64,000 bases of DNA from JACNIZ01 sp964344765 (lineage in GTDB: Bacteria; Planctomycetota; UBA1135): positions 28,714 through 92,713 of the forward strand of contig CAYFOM010000016.1 of NCBI GenBank assembly GCA_964344765.1. Direction: 5' to 3'. The notes under the pieces are model-generated. The model was not told the DNA's origin and did not search any database. It saw only the letters and a program-made list of their open reading frames with translations. A program made the translations under genes and the position numbers. Each line of letters opens with the position of its first letter. The first letter of the stretch is position 1. This document shows, piece by piece, positions 1 through 9,121 of this stretch.

Positions 1-2
1 TG

Positions 3-254
3 CCGCTGCTGGATCACGACGAAATTGAAATTCGCCTCAAAGCCACCAAAGCCTTGGGCCAAATGAAACTCAGCGAGGCGCTACCGCGCATTTTGGAGCA
101 GCTCGACCCGGAGGACCGCGCCGTATTCCGAGTGCAAAACATGGCTTTAGAGCGCATCAGCGGCCAAAGTGTGGCCCCTGATCTCGATCCCGACGCCGAG
201 CGCCGCCAGCAGATCGCCGATCTTTGGCATCAGTGGTGGCTGGATCGGTCCTAA
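3..254 (+). CDS. C-terminal end of a HEAT-like repeat protein (5' end outside window)
   Basis: The open frame runs in from the left edge with no stop and ends at 252-254, so only the last 83 residues are visible. They are helical, with a pattern typical of HEAT or PBS-lyase repeats (LLDHDEIEIRLKATKALGQM, then LPRILEQLDPEDRAVFRVQN), and end in a tryptophan-rich tail (LWHQWWLDRS). HEAT repeats usually mediate protein-protein contacts. No specific role can be assigned from this fragment. The next gene starts 87 bp downstream on the same strand. A TTG at 54 could be read as a start, but the repeat clearly continues upstream of it. Confidence 0.6.
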   Translation, partial: PLLDHDEIEIRLKATKALGQMKLSEALPRILEQLDPEDRAVFRVQNMALERISGQSVAPDLDPDAERRQQIADLWHQWWLDRS

Positions 255-341
255 GTCGATTTTCGAATCCCGCGTGGATCGACGTCAGCTCCGGTTTCCA
301 AGGTGGAACCAAGCGGCTAGACCTGCCAAAATGCCGGTCTG

Positions 342-1316
342 ATGAAAGTACTGGTTACCGGTGGTTGTGGCTACATTGGCTCGGCAACAGCGCGTTATTT
401 GCGCGGTTTGGGCGTCGATGTGCACGTAATTGACGATTTGTCGGAAGGACATCGCCAAGCTTGGGATGGCCCGCTCGAGGTGTTGGACCTGCTCGATCGC
501 GATGCACTGCATAGCTTCCTCAAGGGGAAGAGCTTTGACGGCGTCATCCACTTCGCCGCGCGCTGCTACGTAGGCGAGTCGGTGGAGCAACCGGTGCGCT
601 ACTGGCGTGCCAATGTTGTGCCTGTGATCCACCTCTGCGAAGCTCTCGAGGGCGTGCCCTTTGTGTTGAGCTCGACCTGCGCGACTTACGGCGAGCCGCA
701 AACCGAATACCTCAGCGAAGATCACAGCCAAAGCCCGGTCAACCCGTACGGCGCAACCAAATTTGCCGACGAAATGCTGCTGCTGGCGCGCTCCGAGGCG
801 AACCAAGGCAAGTGTGCGCTGTTGCGCTACTTCAACGCCGCCGGCGCGTCCGAATGCGGCAACTTCGGCGAAGCCCATGATCCGGAAACACACCTGATTC
901 CGTTGGCCGTCGACGCCGCGCTTGGCAACGGCAATCGCCTGACGGTTTTCGGCACCGATTGGCCGACGCCGGACGGCACTTGCATTCGCGATTACATCCA
1001 CGTCGATGATTTGGCTCAGGCTCATTACCAAGCTCTGCAATGGATGCAAGGCGGCAACCCGTCCGGTGCGTGGAACTTGGGTACCGGCAACGGTTTTTCG
1101 GTGAAGGAAATCATCGACGCGGTGGAACAGGCCACCGGCAAACCGGTTCCGCACGACTTAGGTCCGCGTCGTGCCGGCGACCCGGCGCGATTGATTGCCG
1201 ATTCGCGCAAAGCACGGGAAGAACTGGGATGGAAACCGAAGTACGAAAACGCGCAAGCCGTGGTCGACACTGCGGTGCGCTGGCACACCTCTCACCCTGA
1301 GGGCTACCAAAGCTAA
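342..1316 (+). CDS. galE: UDP-glucose 4-epimerase (extended SDR family)
   Basis: The 324-residue product interconverts UDP-glucose and UDP-galactose (or the N-acetyl forms) in the cytoplasm with tightly bound NAD. The N-terminus carries the Rossmann glycine motif GGCGYIG. The catalytic SSTCATYG serine region and the YGATK (YxxxK) pair follow around residues 125-150. RYFNAAGA and the late RDYIHVDDLAQAH segment are characteristic of GalE. Length matches the family. The stop overlaps the ATG of the next gene by one base (TAATG), suggesting coupled translation with the M28 peptidase. Whether it prefers UDP-Glc or UDP-GlcNAc cannot be read from the sequence. Confidence 0.93.
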   Translation: MKVLVTGGCGYIGSATARYLRGLGVDVHVIDDLSEGHRQAWDGPLEVLDLLDRDALHSFLKGKSFDGVIHFAARCYVGESVEQPVRYWRANVVPVIHLCEALEGVPFVLSSTCATYGEPQTEYLSEDHSQSPVNPYGATKFADEMLLLARSEANQGKCALLRYFNAAGASECGNFGEAHDPETHLIPLAVDAALGNGNRLTVFGTDWPTPDGTCIRDYIHVDDLAQAHYQALQWMQGGNPSGAWNLGTGNGFSVKEIIDAVEQATGKPVPHDLGPRRAGDPARLIADSRKAREELGWKPKYENAQAVVDTAVRWHTSHPEGYQS

Positions 1317-2914
1317 TGGAATACGCTTCGCCGAATAGGATTGCTGCCCGGGCTTTTTCGCTTGCGGCTTGCGCCATGTGGATTGGGCTACTGGGCGGCG
1401 ACGCTTATGCCCAATCCGCCAAAGAAGAATTCGGCGAGGTGGTGGAAAGCATCACCGTCGACGAGATCCAAGAGCACGTTGACTTTCTGTCCGGGCCGAC
1501 GACTCGTGGCCGCGGCACCCTGACGCCGGGCTTCGAAATTGCAGCCGAATACGTCGAAGCACAACTGTCGGAATTAGGAATCAAAGCAGCTGGTCCCGAA
1601 GGCAGTTACCGCTTGCCGATCGAGTTGCAATGCGTCGGTCCGTCGGCTGAATCGTATTTTGAAATCGGGCCGAAGAAGGGGCCGATGACCAAATTAAAGA
1701 TCGGCGTGGATTATGTGCCGGTACCGGGCAGTGGCAACAAGGTGATTGAAGGCGAGGCGGTATTCGTCGGCTTTGCCATCGATGCTCGCAAAGAGAAATG
1801 GGAAGACCTTTCGCCGCGCAAGGTCAAGGACAAGGTGGTGTTTGCCTTCACCCGTGAGCCCTATGCCGATGACAAGAAAACCAAGCGCTTTGAGGGGCTA
1901 GAGCCGACCAAACATTCGGAATGGGGTGAAAAAGCGCGCGCGGTTAAAGCTGCCGGTGGCGTAGCTTTGGTTTTGGTGCCGGATCCAGGCGCTTTCCCGG
2001 ACGAAGTCGGTCCGATTCCTAATTTGCTGGAACTGCCCATGTGGCCGGGTGGCAATGCGCGCCAATTAGGGCGCATGGCAGGCTTTTCGGGATTGCCGGT
2101 GGCGTCGGTTTCGCGCAAGGTGGCGAGCGACTTGTTCGGCACCGATATGGAGAAGTATTACCAGAGTATTTTGAAGCGTAAGATGCCGAAGCCGCTGACG
2201 GTGAAGAGCAAGCAACGGGTGCGCTTTAAGGCTGACTTCAGCGATTTAAAGGTGCCGGCGTACAACTTGGCGGCGCTAATTGAGGGCAGCGGTGATAGCG
2301 AAGAAGTGGTGGTGCTCGGCGCGCATTTGGATCACGTCGGCTTTAACTTTTTTATGGATAAGGGGCGCATGCGAGTTCACCCCGGCGCCGACGACAATGC
2401 CAGTGGAACGGCGGCTTTGCTGGAAGTGGCCGAGGCCTTGGCGGGGCGCAAACCGCAAATCGACGTATTGCTGCTGTGGTTTACCGGCGAAGAAAATGGA
2501 CTGTTAGGTTCGCGCGCCTATTGCGAAGACCCGCTTTACCCGCACGACAAAACCGTGGTCATGTTGAACATGGATCAGATCGCGCGCACCGATCCGAAGG
2601 AGATGTTCCTCGGCGGCGTTTGGGATGCCGAAGGTTGGCGCAAGCTGATTTTGAAGCGCAATAAAAAGATCCGCAGTCCGTTGAAGATTGAAACGGAAGG
2701 CCATCGCGATATGTACATGCGCAGTGACCAATGGGCGTTTGCGCAAAAAGAGGTACCGGCGATCTTTTTCTTCGAAGGCAACATTAATAAGAACAAGGTC
2801 TACCACAAGCCGGGCGACGTGGCTGATTCGATCTTGACCGATAAGGTGATGTGGATTGCGCGCTTGTTCGTGGCAACCGCCTACGCAGTGGCTTGGGAGG
2901 GCGAACGGCCTTGA
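1316..2914 (+). CDS. Secreted M28-family zinc aminopeptidase with PA-like insert
   Basis: The product has 532 residues. The N-terminus is a probable signal peptide ending near GDAYAQS (about residue 34). The C-terminal half holds the M28 metal motifs in order: GAHLDHVG near residue 336, HPGADDNASG, FTGEENGLLGS, MLNMDQIAR, and a late VYHKPGD histidine. The middle part (roughly 120-280) looks like the protease-associated domain often inserted in these enzymes. M28 peptidases remove N-terminal residues from peptides using two zinc ions, here probably in the periplasm. The gene overlaps galE by 1 nt and the following carboxypeptidase by 4 nt. Substrate is unknown. Confidence 0.88.
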   Translation: MEYASPNRIAARAFSLAACAMWIGLLGGDAYAQSAKEEFGEVVESITVDEIQEHVDFLSGPTTRGRGTLTPGFEIAAEYVEAQLSELGIKAAGPEGSYRLPIELQCVGPSAESYFEIGPKKGPMTKLKIGVDYVPVPGSGNKVIEGEAVFVGFAIDARKEKWEDLSPRKVKDKVVFAFTREPYADDKKTKRFEGLEPTKHSEWGEKARAVKAAGGVALVLVPDPGAFPDEVGPIPNLLELPMWPGGNARQLGRMAGFSGLPVASVSRKVASDLFGTDMEKYYQSILKRKMPKPLTVKSKQRVRFKADFSDLKVPAYNLAALIEGSGDSEEVVVLGAHLDHVGFNFFMDKGRMRVHPGADDNASGTAALLEVAEALAGRKPQIDVLLLWFTGEENGLLGSRAYCEDPLYPHDKTVVMLNMDQIARTDPKEMFLGGVWDAEGWRKLILKRNKKIRSPLKIETEGHRDMYMRSDQWAFAQKEVPAIFFFEGNINKNKVYHKPGDVADSILTDKVMWIARLFVATAYAVAWEGERP

Positions 2915-4335
2915 TAGCCTTGCTTCGGAAGTTCAGCACGCTGATCGGCTTGCTGCTCGCCGTCGTCGTTTTGACGGCGCCGGCGGTCGCGCAAGTCAAA
3001 GCCGTGCGCGAAGTGGATTCCGAAAAGGGAATTCAGGTTTCGGTGCGGGTGGAAAACTTGGACGGCGACGTCATCTTTGATTGGGATGGCGACACGCCGC
3101 GAGTGTTGGCGTCCAATGTGAAGTTGCTGACCACGTCGGCGGCCTTGCTGGCCCTACCTAGCGATTACCGCTGGCAGACCCGGGCGTTGTTGGAAGGAGA
3201 AACGCTGACCATCGTCGGCGGCGGGGATCCGAGTATTCGCTTGCTCGGTGAGGAAGACATCCGCGAGCAGTTTTTGGATGGGTTGGCCGCAGCGTTGAAG
3301 AAAAAAGGCGTGAGCCGGCTGCAGCAGATCGTTTTGGATGACCGCTTTTTTGATCGCCAGTATCGCCACGAGTTGTGGCCCAAAGATCAATGGCAAGCGA
3401 CCTACTCAGCCCCGGTGGGTGGATTAATGGTCGAGGGCGGCTGCATTGAGCTGCACGGTCAAAAAGGGCAGATGCAGTTTCAGCCGAGCATTGGCAATGC
3501 GGTGCAGTTGAAGCGTTACCGCACCCAAGATGCATCGACGTTTACCGCATCCTGGTCCAAACCTGATGAGGTGCTCAAAGTCACCGGCTCACCCAGGAAG
3601 CTGTGGAAGTTGCGCTTTGCCGTCGGCAACCCGGTGCGCTTTTTTGGATTTTGGCTGCAAGATGGATTGCAACAACGCGGCATTTCTTGCTCGTCGGTGC
3701 AGACGGTGAACCATGATGATCCGCCGCCGATCGGCAAGGAAATTTGGTCGCATCAATCTGCGTGGACTTTGATGGATGCGATCATCGTCGCCAATAAGCA
3801 AAGCGATAACTTCGTTTCGGAGTGCTTGATCAAAACTCTGGGTGCGGAAAAAGCAGGTGAAGGAACGGTGGAAGCCGGTGCCAAAGTCGTACGCGATTTG
3901 CTGAAAGAAATCGATGTCGACATCGACGGTTTGCGTCAAAGTGACGGCAGCGGATTTGCCCGCGCAGGCGACAACTCGGCAAACAAAGCCTCGCCCGAGT
4001 TGCTGTGTGAATTGCTGCGTTTGATGGCGCAAAAACCGCAAGGCCGGCAGTTGTTCGAATCGCTGCCCATCGCTGAGCACAGTCGGCGCATGAAAAAATA
4101 CTTCACCGCCGACGTGTTTAAGCCGCAGCGCGTACACGCCAAAACCGGTTGGATTACCGGCGCCAGCTCGCTGAGCGGCTACATGCAAACACCGAACGAA
4201 GAAACATTGGTGTTTGCCATCGTCGTCAACTACATCAAAGATCACACGCCGCGTACCAACAACCAGCGCTTCCGACGCTTGCAGGCGCAGATCCTCGCCG
4301 ACATCCTCAGTCTGCCTCAATACGCAGCCAAATGA
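2911..4335 (+). CDS. dacB: D-alanyl-D-alanine carboxypeptidase/endopeptidase, S13 (PBP4) family
   Basis: This penicillin-binding protein trims or cleaves peptidoglycan cross-links in the periplasm. I start it at TTG 2911, which overlaps the previous stop (TTGA) and has a GGGAGG ribosome site about 10 nt upstream. This start gives a clean signal peptide (LIGLLLAVVVLTAPAVAQ). From it the 474-residue protein shows the three serine-PBP motifs: S68-N-V-K71, S298-D-N300 and K411-T-G413. A long insert separates motif 1 from motif 2, as in the S13 family. Motifs are intact, so it should be active. Its presence indicates a peptidoglycan wall. An upstream ATG at 2851 is possible but would bury the signal peptide. 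Confidence 0.88.
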   Translation: MIALLRKFSTLIGLLLAVVVLTAPAVAQVKAVREVDSEKGIQVSVRVENLDGDVIFDWDGDTPRVLASNVKLLTTSAALLALPSDYRWQTRALLEGETLTIVGGGDPSIRLLGEEDIREQFLDGLAAALKKKGVSRLQQIVLDDRFFDRQYRHELWPKDQWQATYSAPVGGLMVEGGCIELHGQKGQMQFQPSIGNAVQLKRYRTQDASTFTASWSKPDEVLKVTGSPRKLWKLRFAVGNPVRFFGFWLQDGLQQRGISCSSVQTVNHDDPPPIGKEIWSHQSAWTLMDAIIVANKQSDNFVSECLIKTLGAEKAGEGTVEAGAKVVRDLLKEIDVDIDGLRQSDGSGFARAGDNSANKASPELLCELLRLMAQKPQGRQLFESLPIAEHSRRMKKYFTADVFKPQRVHAKTGWITGASSLSGYMQTPNEETLVFAIVVNYIKDHTPRTNNQRFRRLQAQILADILSLPQYAAK

Positions 4336-5165
4336 GTACCTTGGAGCCCATCCTCGAGCAAGTGGTGCGCATCGCCAAAGCCGCCGGTGACGAGCTGATG
4401 AAGTGGCATGGCAAGCTGGCCGCGCCCGATGTACGCAGTAAAAGCGCTCTGCGCGATTTGGTGACGTCGGCCGATGTGGCTGCGGAAGAAATCATTGTTC
4501 GTGAGTTGCGCCGCGCATTCCCCAACGACGGCATCTTCGCCGAAGAAAGCGGCACCTCGGATTTAGACGCCGATCACGTTTGGTACATCGACCCGCTGGA
4601 CGGCACGACCAATTTTGTCCACACGCTGCCAATGTTTTGCGTGTCCATTGCCCGCGTCACCAATGGACAGCCCGATGTTGCCGTGGTCCATCTGCCGCGC
4701 TTAGACGAATGTTTTACTGCGGCCCAAAACCATGGCTGTTATCTGAATGGCAATCGCGTTCAGGTCAGCACCACGGATGAATTGCTGCAGAGTTTGCTCG
4801 CCACCGGTTTCCCTTACCGGCGCCATGTGCTGATCGACAACAACTTAGAGAACTTCAATCGCTTCTTCCTTAATCAACGCGGTGTGCGCCGAATGGGCTC
4901 GGCTGCCGCCGATTTAGCTTACGTTGCTTGCGGACGGTTAGATGCGTTTTGGGAACTCCACCTCGGCCCGTACGACGTCGCCGCCGGCGGCTTGTTGGTG
5001 CGTGAAGCCGGTGGTGTGACCGATACCATCGAAGCGGGTGGCGACTGGATTCACGGCGCCAATATTGTTTCGGGACCGGCAGCCCTTGTGGAGCAAATGC
5101 GAGCCGTGATGCTGGAAGGGCGTGAAGCCGGCTATCCGCCGCTAGGCGAGCGGCCGCAATCGTGA
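4332..5165 (+). CDS. Inositol-monophosphatase-family phosphatase
   Basis: A 277-residue Mg-dependent phosphatase of the IMPase/SuhB/CysQ fold. Metal-site motifs are present: EESG at residues 71-74, the WYIDPLDGTTNF box with D87 and D90, and the late YDVAAGG with D215. The ATG at 4332 overlaps the dacB stop (ATGA); an upstream in-frame start at 4149 would run through dacB and is rejected. The end overlaps the next gene by 4 nt (GTGA). Substrate could be myo-inositol-1-phosphate, fructose-1,6-bisphosphate or PAP; the sequence does not decide. Confidence 0.88.
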   Translation: MSTLEPILEQVVRIAKAAGDELMKWHGKLAAPDVRSKSALRDLVTSADVAAEEIIVRELRRAFPNDGIFAEESGTSDLDADHVWYIDPLDGTTNFVHTLPMFCVSIARVTNGQPDVAVVHLPRLDECFTAAQNHGCYLNGNRVQVSTTDELLQSLLATGFPYRRHVLIDNNLENFNRFFLNQRGVRRMGSAAADLAYVACGRLDAFWELHLGPYDVAAGGLLVREAGGVTDTIEAGGDWIHGANIVSGPAALVEQMRAVMLEGREAGYPPLGERPQS

Positions 5166-8100
5166 ACTCGATTCGGTTGTACGGGTTGCGCGCCGGAAAT
5201 TTGCGCGGCTTAGATCTCGAGTTTCCGCATGGCCAATGGACTGCGGTGCACGGTCCAAGTGGAGCCGGCAAATCGGCGTTGCTGTTTCGCTCGATTGAAC
5301 CGGTCGCCCGCCAACGCTTCCGCTTGCTGGAAGATCCCCATGCGCTGCCGGGTTGCGAAGAGCAATGGCTGCCGCACGTCGCCGATCGCATGGAAGGTTT
5401 GCAACCGGTGCTTGCCGCCGCCGGCGAAATCCCACGCGGTCGGCGGTCGGTGGAGGTCGGCACCGCGCTGGATTTATGGCCAAGTCTGGCGCGTGCATTC
5501 CATCAGCATGGGCAGCGCTGCTGTGGCAATTGCGACCACCGCTGGAAGGCCTTAAGCAGCGAAGATTTGCTGCACGCAGGAAAACAAGCCGTCGACGGCA
5601 CCGCTATCTATGTTTATTCAGCCGCCGATGGTTTCCATACGACCGACCTTCTGCGTGCAGGTTGGACGCGCGTTCAAATTGACGGCGAACTGACACGTTT
5701 GGAGGAAGCACCGGAGCAGCTGCCGCAGAGTTCATGGCTGCTGTTGGACCGTTTGAAGTGGCGCGCCGATCAACTCAACCGACTAGCCGAAGCTGCCCGC
5801 GAAGCGGTTCGTCGACAAAGCGCGGTGTTGTTGCAAGTCGGCAAATCCGAACATGCGTTCGCCGCCGCGAATCAATGTCCGCAGTGCCGCAATGCGTTGC
5901 CGGTGCGCAGCGAAGCCGATCTACTTCATTTGCGCGAAGCCGAGGACTTGGTGCTCATGGGGCATAGCTGGAGCCAATGGTGCAATGCGCCCTTGCAGCA
6001 ATGGCTGGAGTTGCCCGGCGACGTCGGCTATCGCTCGAAACGGCGATTGGAGTATTTATCACGCACCAGGCTTGGCCACTTGGCGGCCACGCGCACGTTG
6101 GGAACTTTGTCGTTGGGCGAAGGGCGGCGCTTGGAATTGGTTGCCTTGCTCAGCCAAGTCCGTTGCGGCCAATTAGCGTTGTTCGACGAACCCGGCATGG
6201 GATTACACGGTAGTGAACGGCGTGCATTGGCTGGTTTGCTGCGCGAATTGGTCGACCAAGGAAACACCGTGCTGAGTGCCGATCCGGCGCGTGAATTCTT
6301 GGAGGCAGCCGATCGTTGGCTTTTGTTGGGTCCCGGCGGTGGTGAAGAAGGCGGCACCGTGGTTGGGCAGGGCCGGCGCAGTGAGCTGCCACCCGAGCAA
6401 ACCAAAATTCAAAGCCGCGACGGCAACGCCAAATCGGGCGCACTTCACTTCCGCGATTTAAAGCATCGCTTTTTAAGCATCGATGCGTTGGAAATGCCGC
6501 TCGGCCAATTGGTTTCGGTAGTCGGCGTGAGCGGCAGTGGAAAAAGCACTTTGCTCGAAGCCGAATTAGTGCCGCGTTTACGCGATGAGCGCGACTTTGA
6601 AGGCAAGCTCCCTGATGGCGGCGTCGCCGTTTTGCTCGAGCGTGCGTTGGGCTCGTCGGCTTTTTCCACCGTGGCCACCCTTTCCGGTGGTTGGAAGGGA
6701 ATACGCGATGCATTCGCCGACGGTGAAGAGGCACGCATACGCGGACTTTCGGCGTCGGATTTGGTTGCCCGCGTTGGCCAAGGCGCCTGTCCGGTTTGTC
6801 GCGGTCATGGTTTAACCGAAGACCGCTTGCCGTGTGCCGATTGCCAAAGCTTGGGTTTGCGCGATGACTTGCTGGAACTGCGTTTGCGCAATCGTTCGCT
6901 GCGCCAATGGTTGACTACGCCGTTGAGCAAATTGGAGAAACGCTTGCCTAGCGAAGGTCGGCTGCGGACCCTGGTCAAACACTTAACCACGCTGGGATTG
7001 GGCAATCGCACCTTCGGTGAGCGCGGCGTGCATTTGTCCTTGGGCGAGCGTGGACGCATTGCTTTAGCCAAAGCGTTGGCCAGTAGCCGACGCGATCGAC
7101 CCAAGTTGTTCTTGTTAGATGAACCATGCTTGGGATTGCCCTTTGGCGAAGCCCATCGCGTCGTCGATTTGCTTCATCAACTATGCGCCGAGGGTCATAG
7201 TTTTTGGGTGGTGGAGCATCATGAAGTCATGTTGCGCAGTGCCGATCACGTCGTCGAAATCGGTCCAGGTGCCGGCCCTCAAGGCGGTCAGCTGCTTTAC
7301 ACCGGCCCTCCGTCGGGTTTGCCCAAAGCCGAAACGCCGACCGGGCGTTGGCTGGCTTCGCGTGCCGACGAGGTGGAAATGCCGCCGCCACCCAAACCGG
7401 TAGACGCGCCGGTTAGCGAGGCCTTAGCCGACGACTGGAGCCGGCTTGGTCGGCGCTCGTTAGAGCAAGACCTATTGCGTGAATTATCGACGCGATCGCC
7501 GCTTTTGGCCGATATGCCCGGATTGGAAGAAGATCTGCTCGGCGAAGCTGCCGCGTTGCCGCCGACTGCGTGGCCGGCTGCAGCGCCAAACGATGCTGAT
7601 TTGTGGCAAGTCTTGGGTTTGCGCACTATCGCCGAACGCAGTTTGTTGCAACACGGCGTTTTGGGTTGCGCCAACTGTGGCGGCCCAGGCCCGTGGAAGG
7701 ACTTGGCAACGGCAATGTTTTCCAACGACGCCGACGCCCCTCCAGCCGGTGAAATGGACTTCAGCGCAACGCTGCAACTGCCCGCCGGTTCGCAGGGAAG
7801 TGAGTCCGCGTTGTTGCAAGCCGCAGGTTTCCGCCGCGTCGTTCGCAACGGTGAACTTTTACGTATTGGCCCGAAAAACCCGTGGCAGCGCGGCGATGAG
7901 GTTTGGTTGGATCGATTTGATCCCAAAGGCGAAAGCCGCAGCGGTCGCCTGCAAGACTTGGAGCATCATGCTGAATTACTAACCGGCGGTGCTTTGATGG
8001 GGCGGCGAGATGGCAAAGTGGTTTGGCAGTACCAAGCGGGTGCTTGCCGTCAGTGTGGCAAAATCGGTGCAGGGCACAGTCATCAATTAGGCGGTCGCAC

Positions 8101-9121
8101 CTGGGAGGAACTCAGCAACATGCCGTTGCTTGGCTCCTTGCAACACCTCAGTGAGCATGGCGGCGAGCCGGTGTATGCCATAGCTGAAGAATTGCTCGCC
8201 GGCGGCAGCCTGCTTCATCACAGCGCCGCAACAACGATGGCTCGCCTTCAAGAAGTGGAAGTGCGTGCTGCGCGTTTATGTGGCTGGATGTTGTTCCCGT
8301 TGCCCGGCGTCGTCTTGTTGCAAGACCAACCCCTATCCGGCTTGCCGACTTCTTGGGCGCGCGCGTTGGCCCAACGACTGACCGACGGCGTACATGGTGC
8401 GCATCGCTTCACCGATCCGGAAGGCTTTGCTTTGCCTACGCCCTCGCCGCTCGCCAATTCGTGGCCGGTTCAAGCAATGCCGATGGAATTCGATCTTGGC
8501 GATTGGGCCGATCCGGCACCGGAATCCGCGACCGCCACGCTGCGCAAAGCCCTCGGCCTGGAACAAGTCCTTCGCAATCACTTCGCCCGCACCGAAGAAG
8601 CGCGATTGCGCGGTCTGCAAGCCGGAGATTTCAGTCGCAAACGGAAAAGCGCCGCATGTTCCAACTGCAACGGCAATGGCGGGACGCGCATTCATCCCCA
8701 CTTGCAGGTGCCGTGTAGCGAATGTCGCGGAAGCGGTTGGGCGCGCGAGCTGCAAGCAGTCGACGATCGCGGATTGCGCTGGACCGAACTGGGGAAGACT
8801 CGTTTGGACCAGCTGCAGCCACATTTCGCCGCCACGCCCGGGATCGCCGCCGTGCTCGACCTGGCGGTGGCCGTCGGCATGGGGGAAGTTGCTCTGGATA
8901 CGCCGCTGGCGCGTTTGCCGCGCGGTTGCCGTCGTCTGGCACCGATTTTGAGCGCGCTCAGCAGCGGCGCCGACGTCGATCAGATGTGCTGGGCAGGGCC
9001 GACAGAAGGATTGAACTTGTTGGAGGTTGAGCGGATGTTGTTTACAATGGTGGACTTCGCCTCTACCCAAATGTCGCCGAATTGGCGGGACAATCATCCC
9101 GTTTTGGCGCCTGCAAAGTGA
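5162..9121 (+). CDS. Giant UvrA-like ABC ATPase with a decayed second half
   Basis: At 1319 residues this is far longer than UvrA (about 940). Module 1 has Walker A GPSGAGKSA (31-39), a split zinc motif (CGNC near 121, CPQC near 241), LSLGEGRR and Walker B LALFDEP near 340. Module 2 has GVSGSGKST (about 455-463), CPVC/CADC near 543-561, LSLGERGR near 626, LFLLDEP near 650 and VVEHH. Residues from about 745 repeat the layout without Walker motifs: CANC/CRQC near 835 and 961 mirror module 1, and CSNC/CSEC near 1165 and 1184 mirror module 2. UvrA finds DNA damage in nucleotide excision repair. Here both signatures read LSLGE instead of LSGGE. GTG start overlaps the previous stop; the helicase gene overlaps its end by 4 nt. 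Confidence 0.85.
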   Translation: MNSIRLYGLRAGNLRGLDLEFPHGQWTAVHGPSGAGKSALLFRSIEPVARQRFRLLEDPHALPGCEEQWLPHVADRMEGLQPVLAAAGEIPRGRRSVEVGTALDLWPSLARAFHQHGQRCCGNCDHRWKALSSEDLLHAGKQAVDGTAIYVYSAADGFHTTDLLRAGWTRVQIDGELTRLEEAPEQLPQSSWLLLDRLKWRADQLNRLAEAAREAVRRQSAVLLQVGKSEHAFAAANQCPQCRNALPVRSEADLLHLREAEDLVLMGHSWSQWCNAPLQQWLELPGDVGYRSKRRLEYLSRTRLGHLAATRTLGTLSLGEGRRLELVALLSQVRCGQLALFDEPGMGLHGSERRALAGLLRELVDQGNTVLSADPAREFLEAADRWLLLGPGGGEEGGTVVGQGRRSELPPEQTKIQSRDGNAKSGALHFRDLKHRFLSIDALEMPLGQLVSVVGVSGSGKSTLLEAELVPRLRDERDFEGKLPDGGVAVLLERALGSSAFSTVATLSGGWKGIRDAFADGEEARIRGLSASDLVARVGQGACPVCRGHGLTEDRLPCADCQSLGLRDDLLELRLRNRSLRQWLTTPLSKLEKRLPSEGRLRTLVKHLTTLGLGNRTFGERGVHLSLGERGRIALAKALASSRRDRPKLFLLDEPCLGLPFGEAHRVVDLLHQLCAEGHSFWVVEHHEVMLRSADHVVEIGPGAGPQGGQLLYTGPPSGLPKAETPTGRWLASRADEVEMPPPPKPVDAPVSEALADDWSRLGRRSLEQDLLRELSTRSPLLADMPGLEEDLLGEAAALPPTAWPAAAPNDADLWQVLGLRTIAERSLLQHGVLGCANCGGPGPWKDLATAMFSNDADAPPAGEMDFSATLQLPAGSQGSESALLQAAGFRRVVRNGELLRIGPKNPWQRGDEVWLDRFDPKGESRSGRLQDLEHHAELLTGGALMGRRDGKVVWQYQAGACRQCGKIGAGHSHQLGGRTWEELSNMPLLGSLQHLSEHGGEPVYAIAEELLAGGSLLHHSAATTMARLQEVEVRAARLCGWMLFPLPGVVLLQDQPLSGLPTSWARALAQRLTDGVHGAHRFTDPEGFALPTPSPLANSWPVQAMPMEFDLGDWADPAPESATATLRKALGLEQVLRNHFARTEEARLRGLQAGDFSRKRKSAACSNCNGNGGTRIHPHLQVPCSECRGSGWARELQAVDDRGLRWTELGKTRLDQLQPHFAATPGIAAVLDLAVAVGMGEVALDTPLARLPRGCRRLAPILSALSSGADVDQMCWAGPTEGLNLLEVERMLFTMVDFASTQMSPNWRDNHPVLAPAK

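Noticed and set aside
285..1154. Minus-strand open frame opposite galE
   Set aside because: galE is certain on the plus strand; this frame has no domain or ribosome site and arises from codon bias.
3589..4320. Minus-strand open frame opposite dacB
   Set aside because: Antisense to all three catalytic-motif regions of a complete PBP; no recognisable protein.
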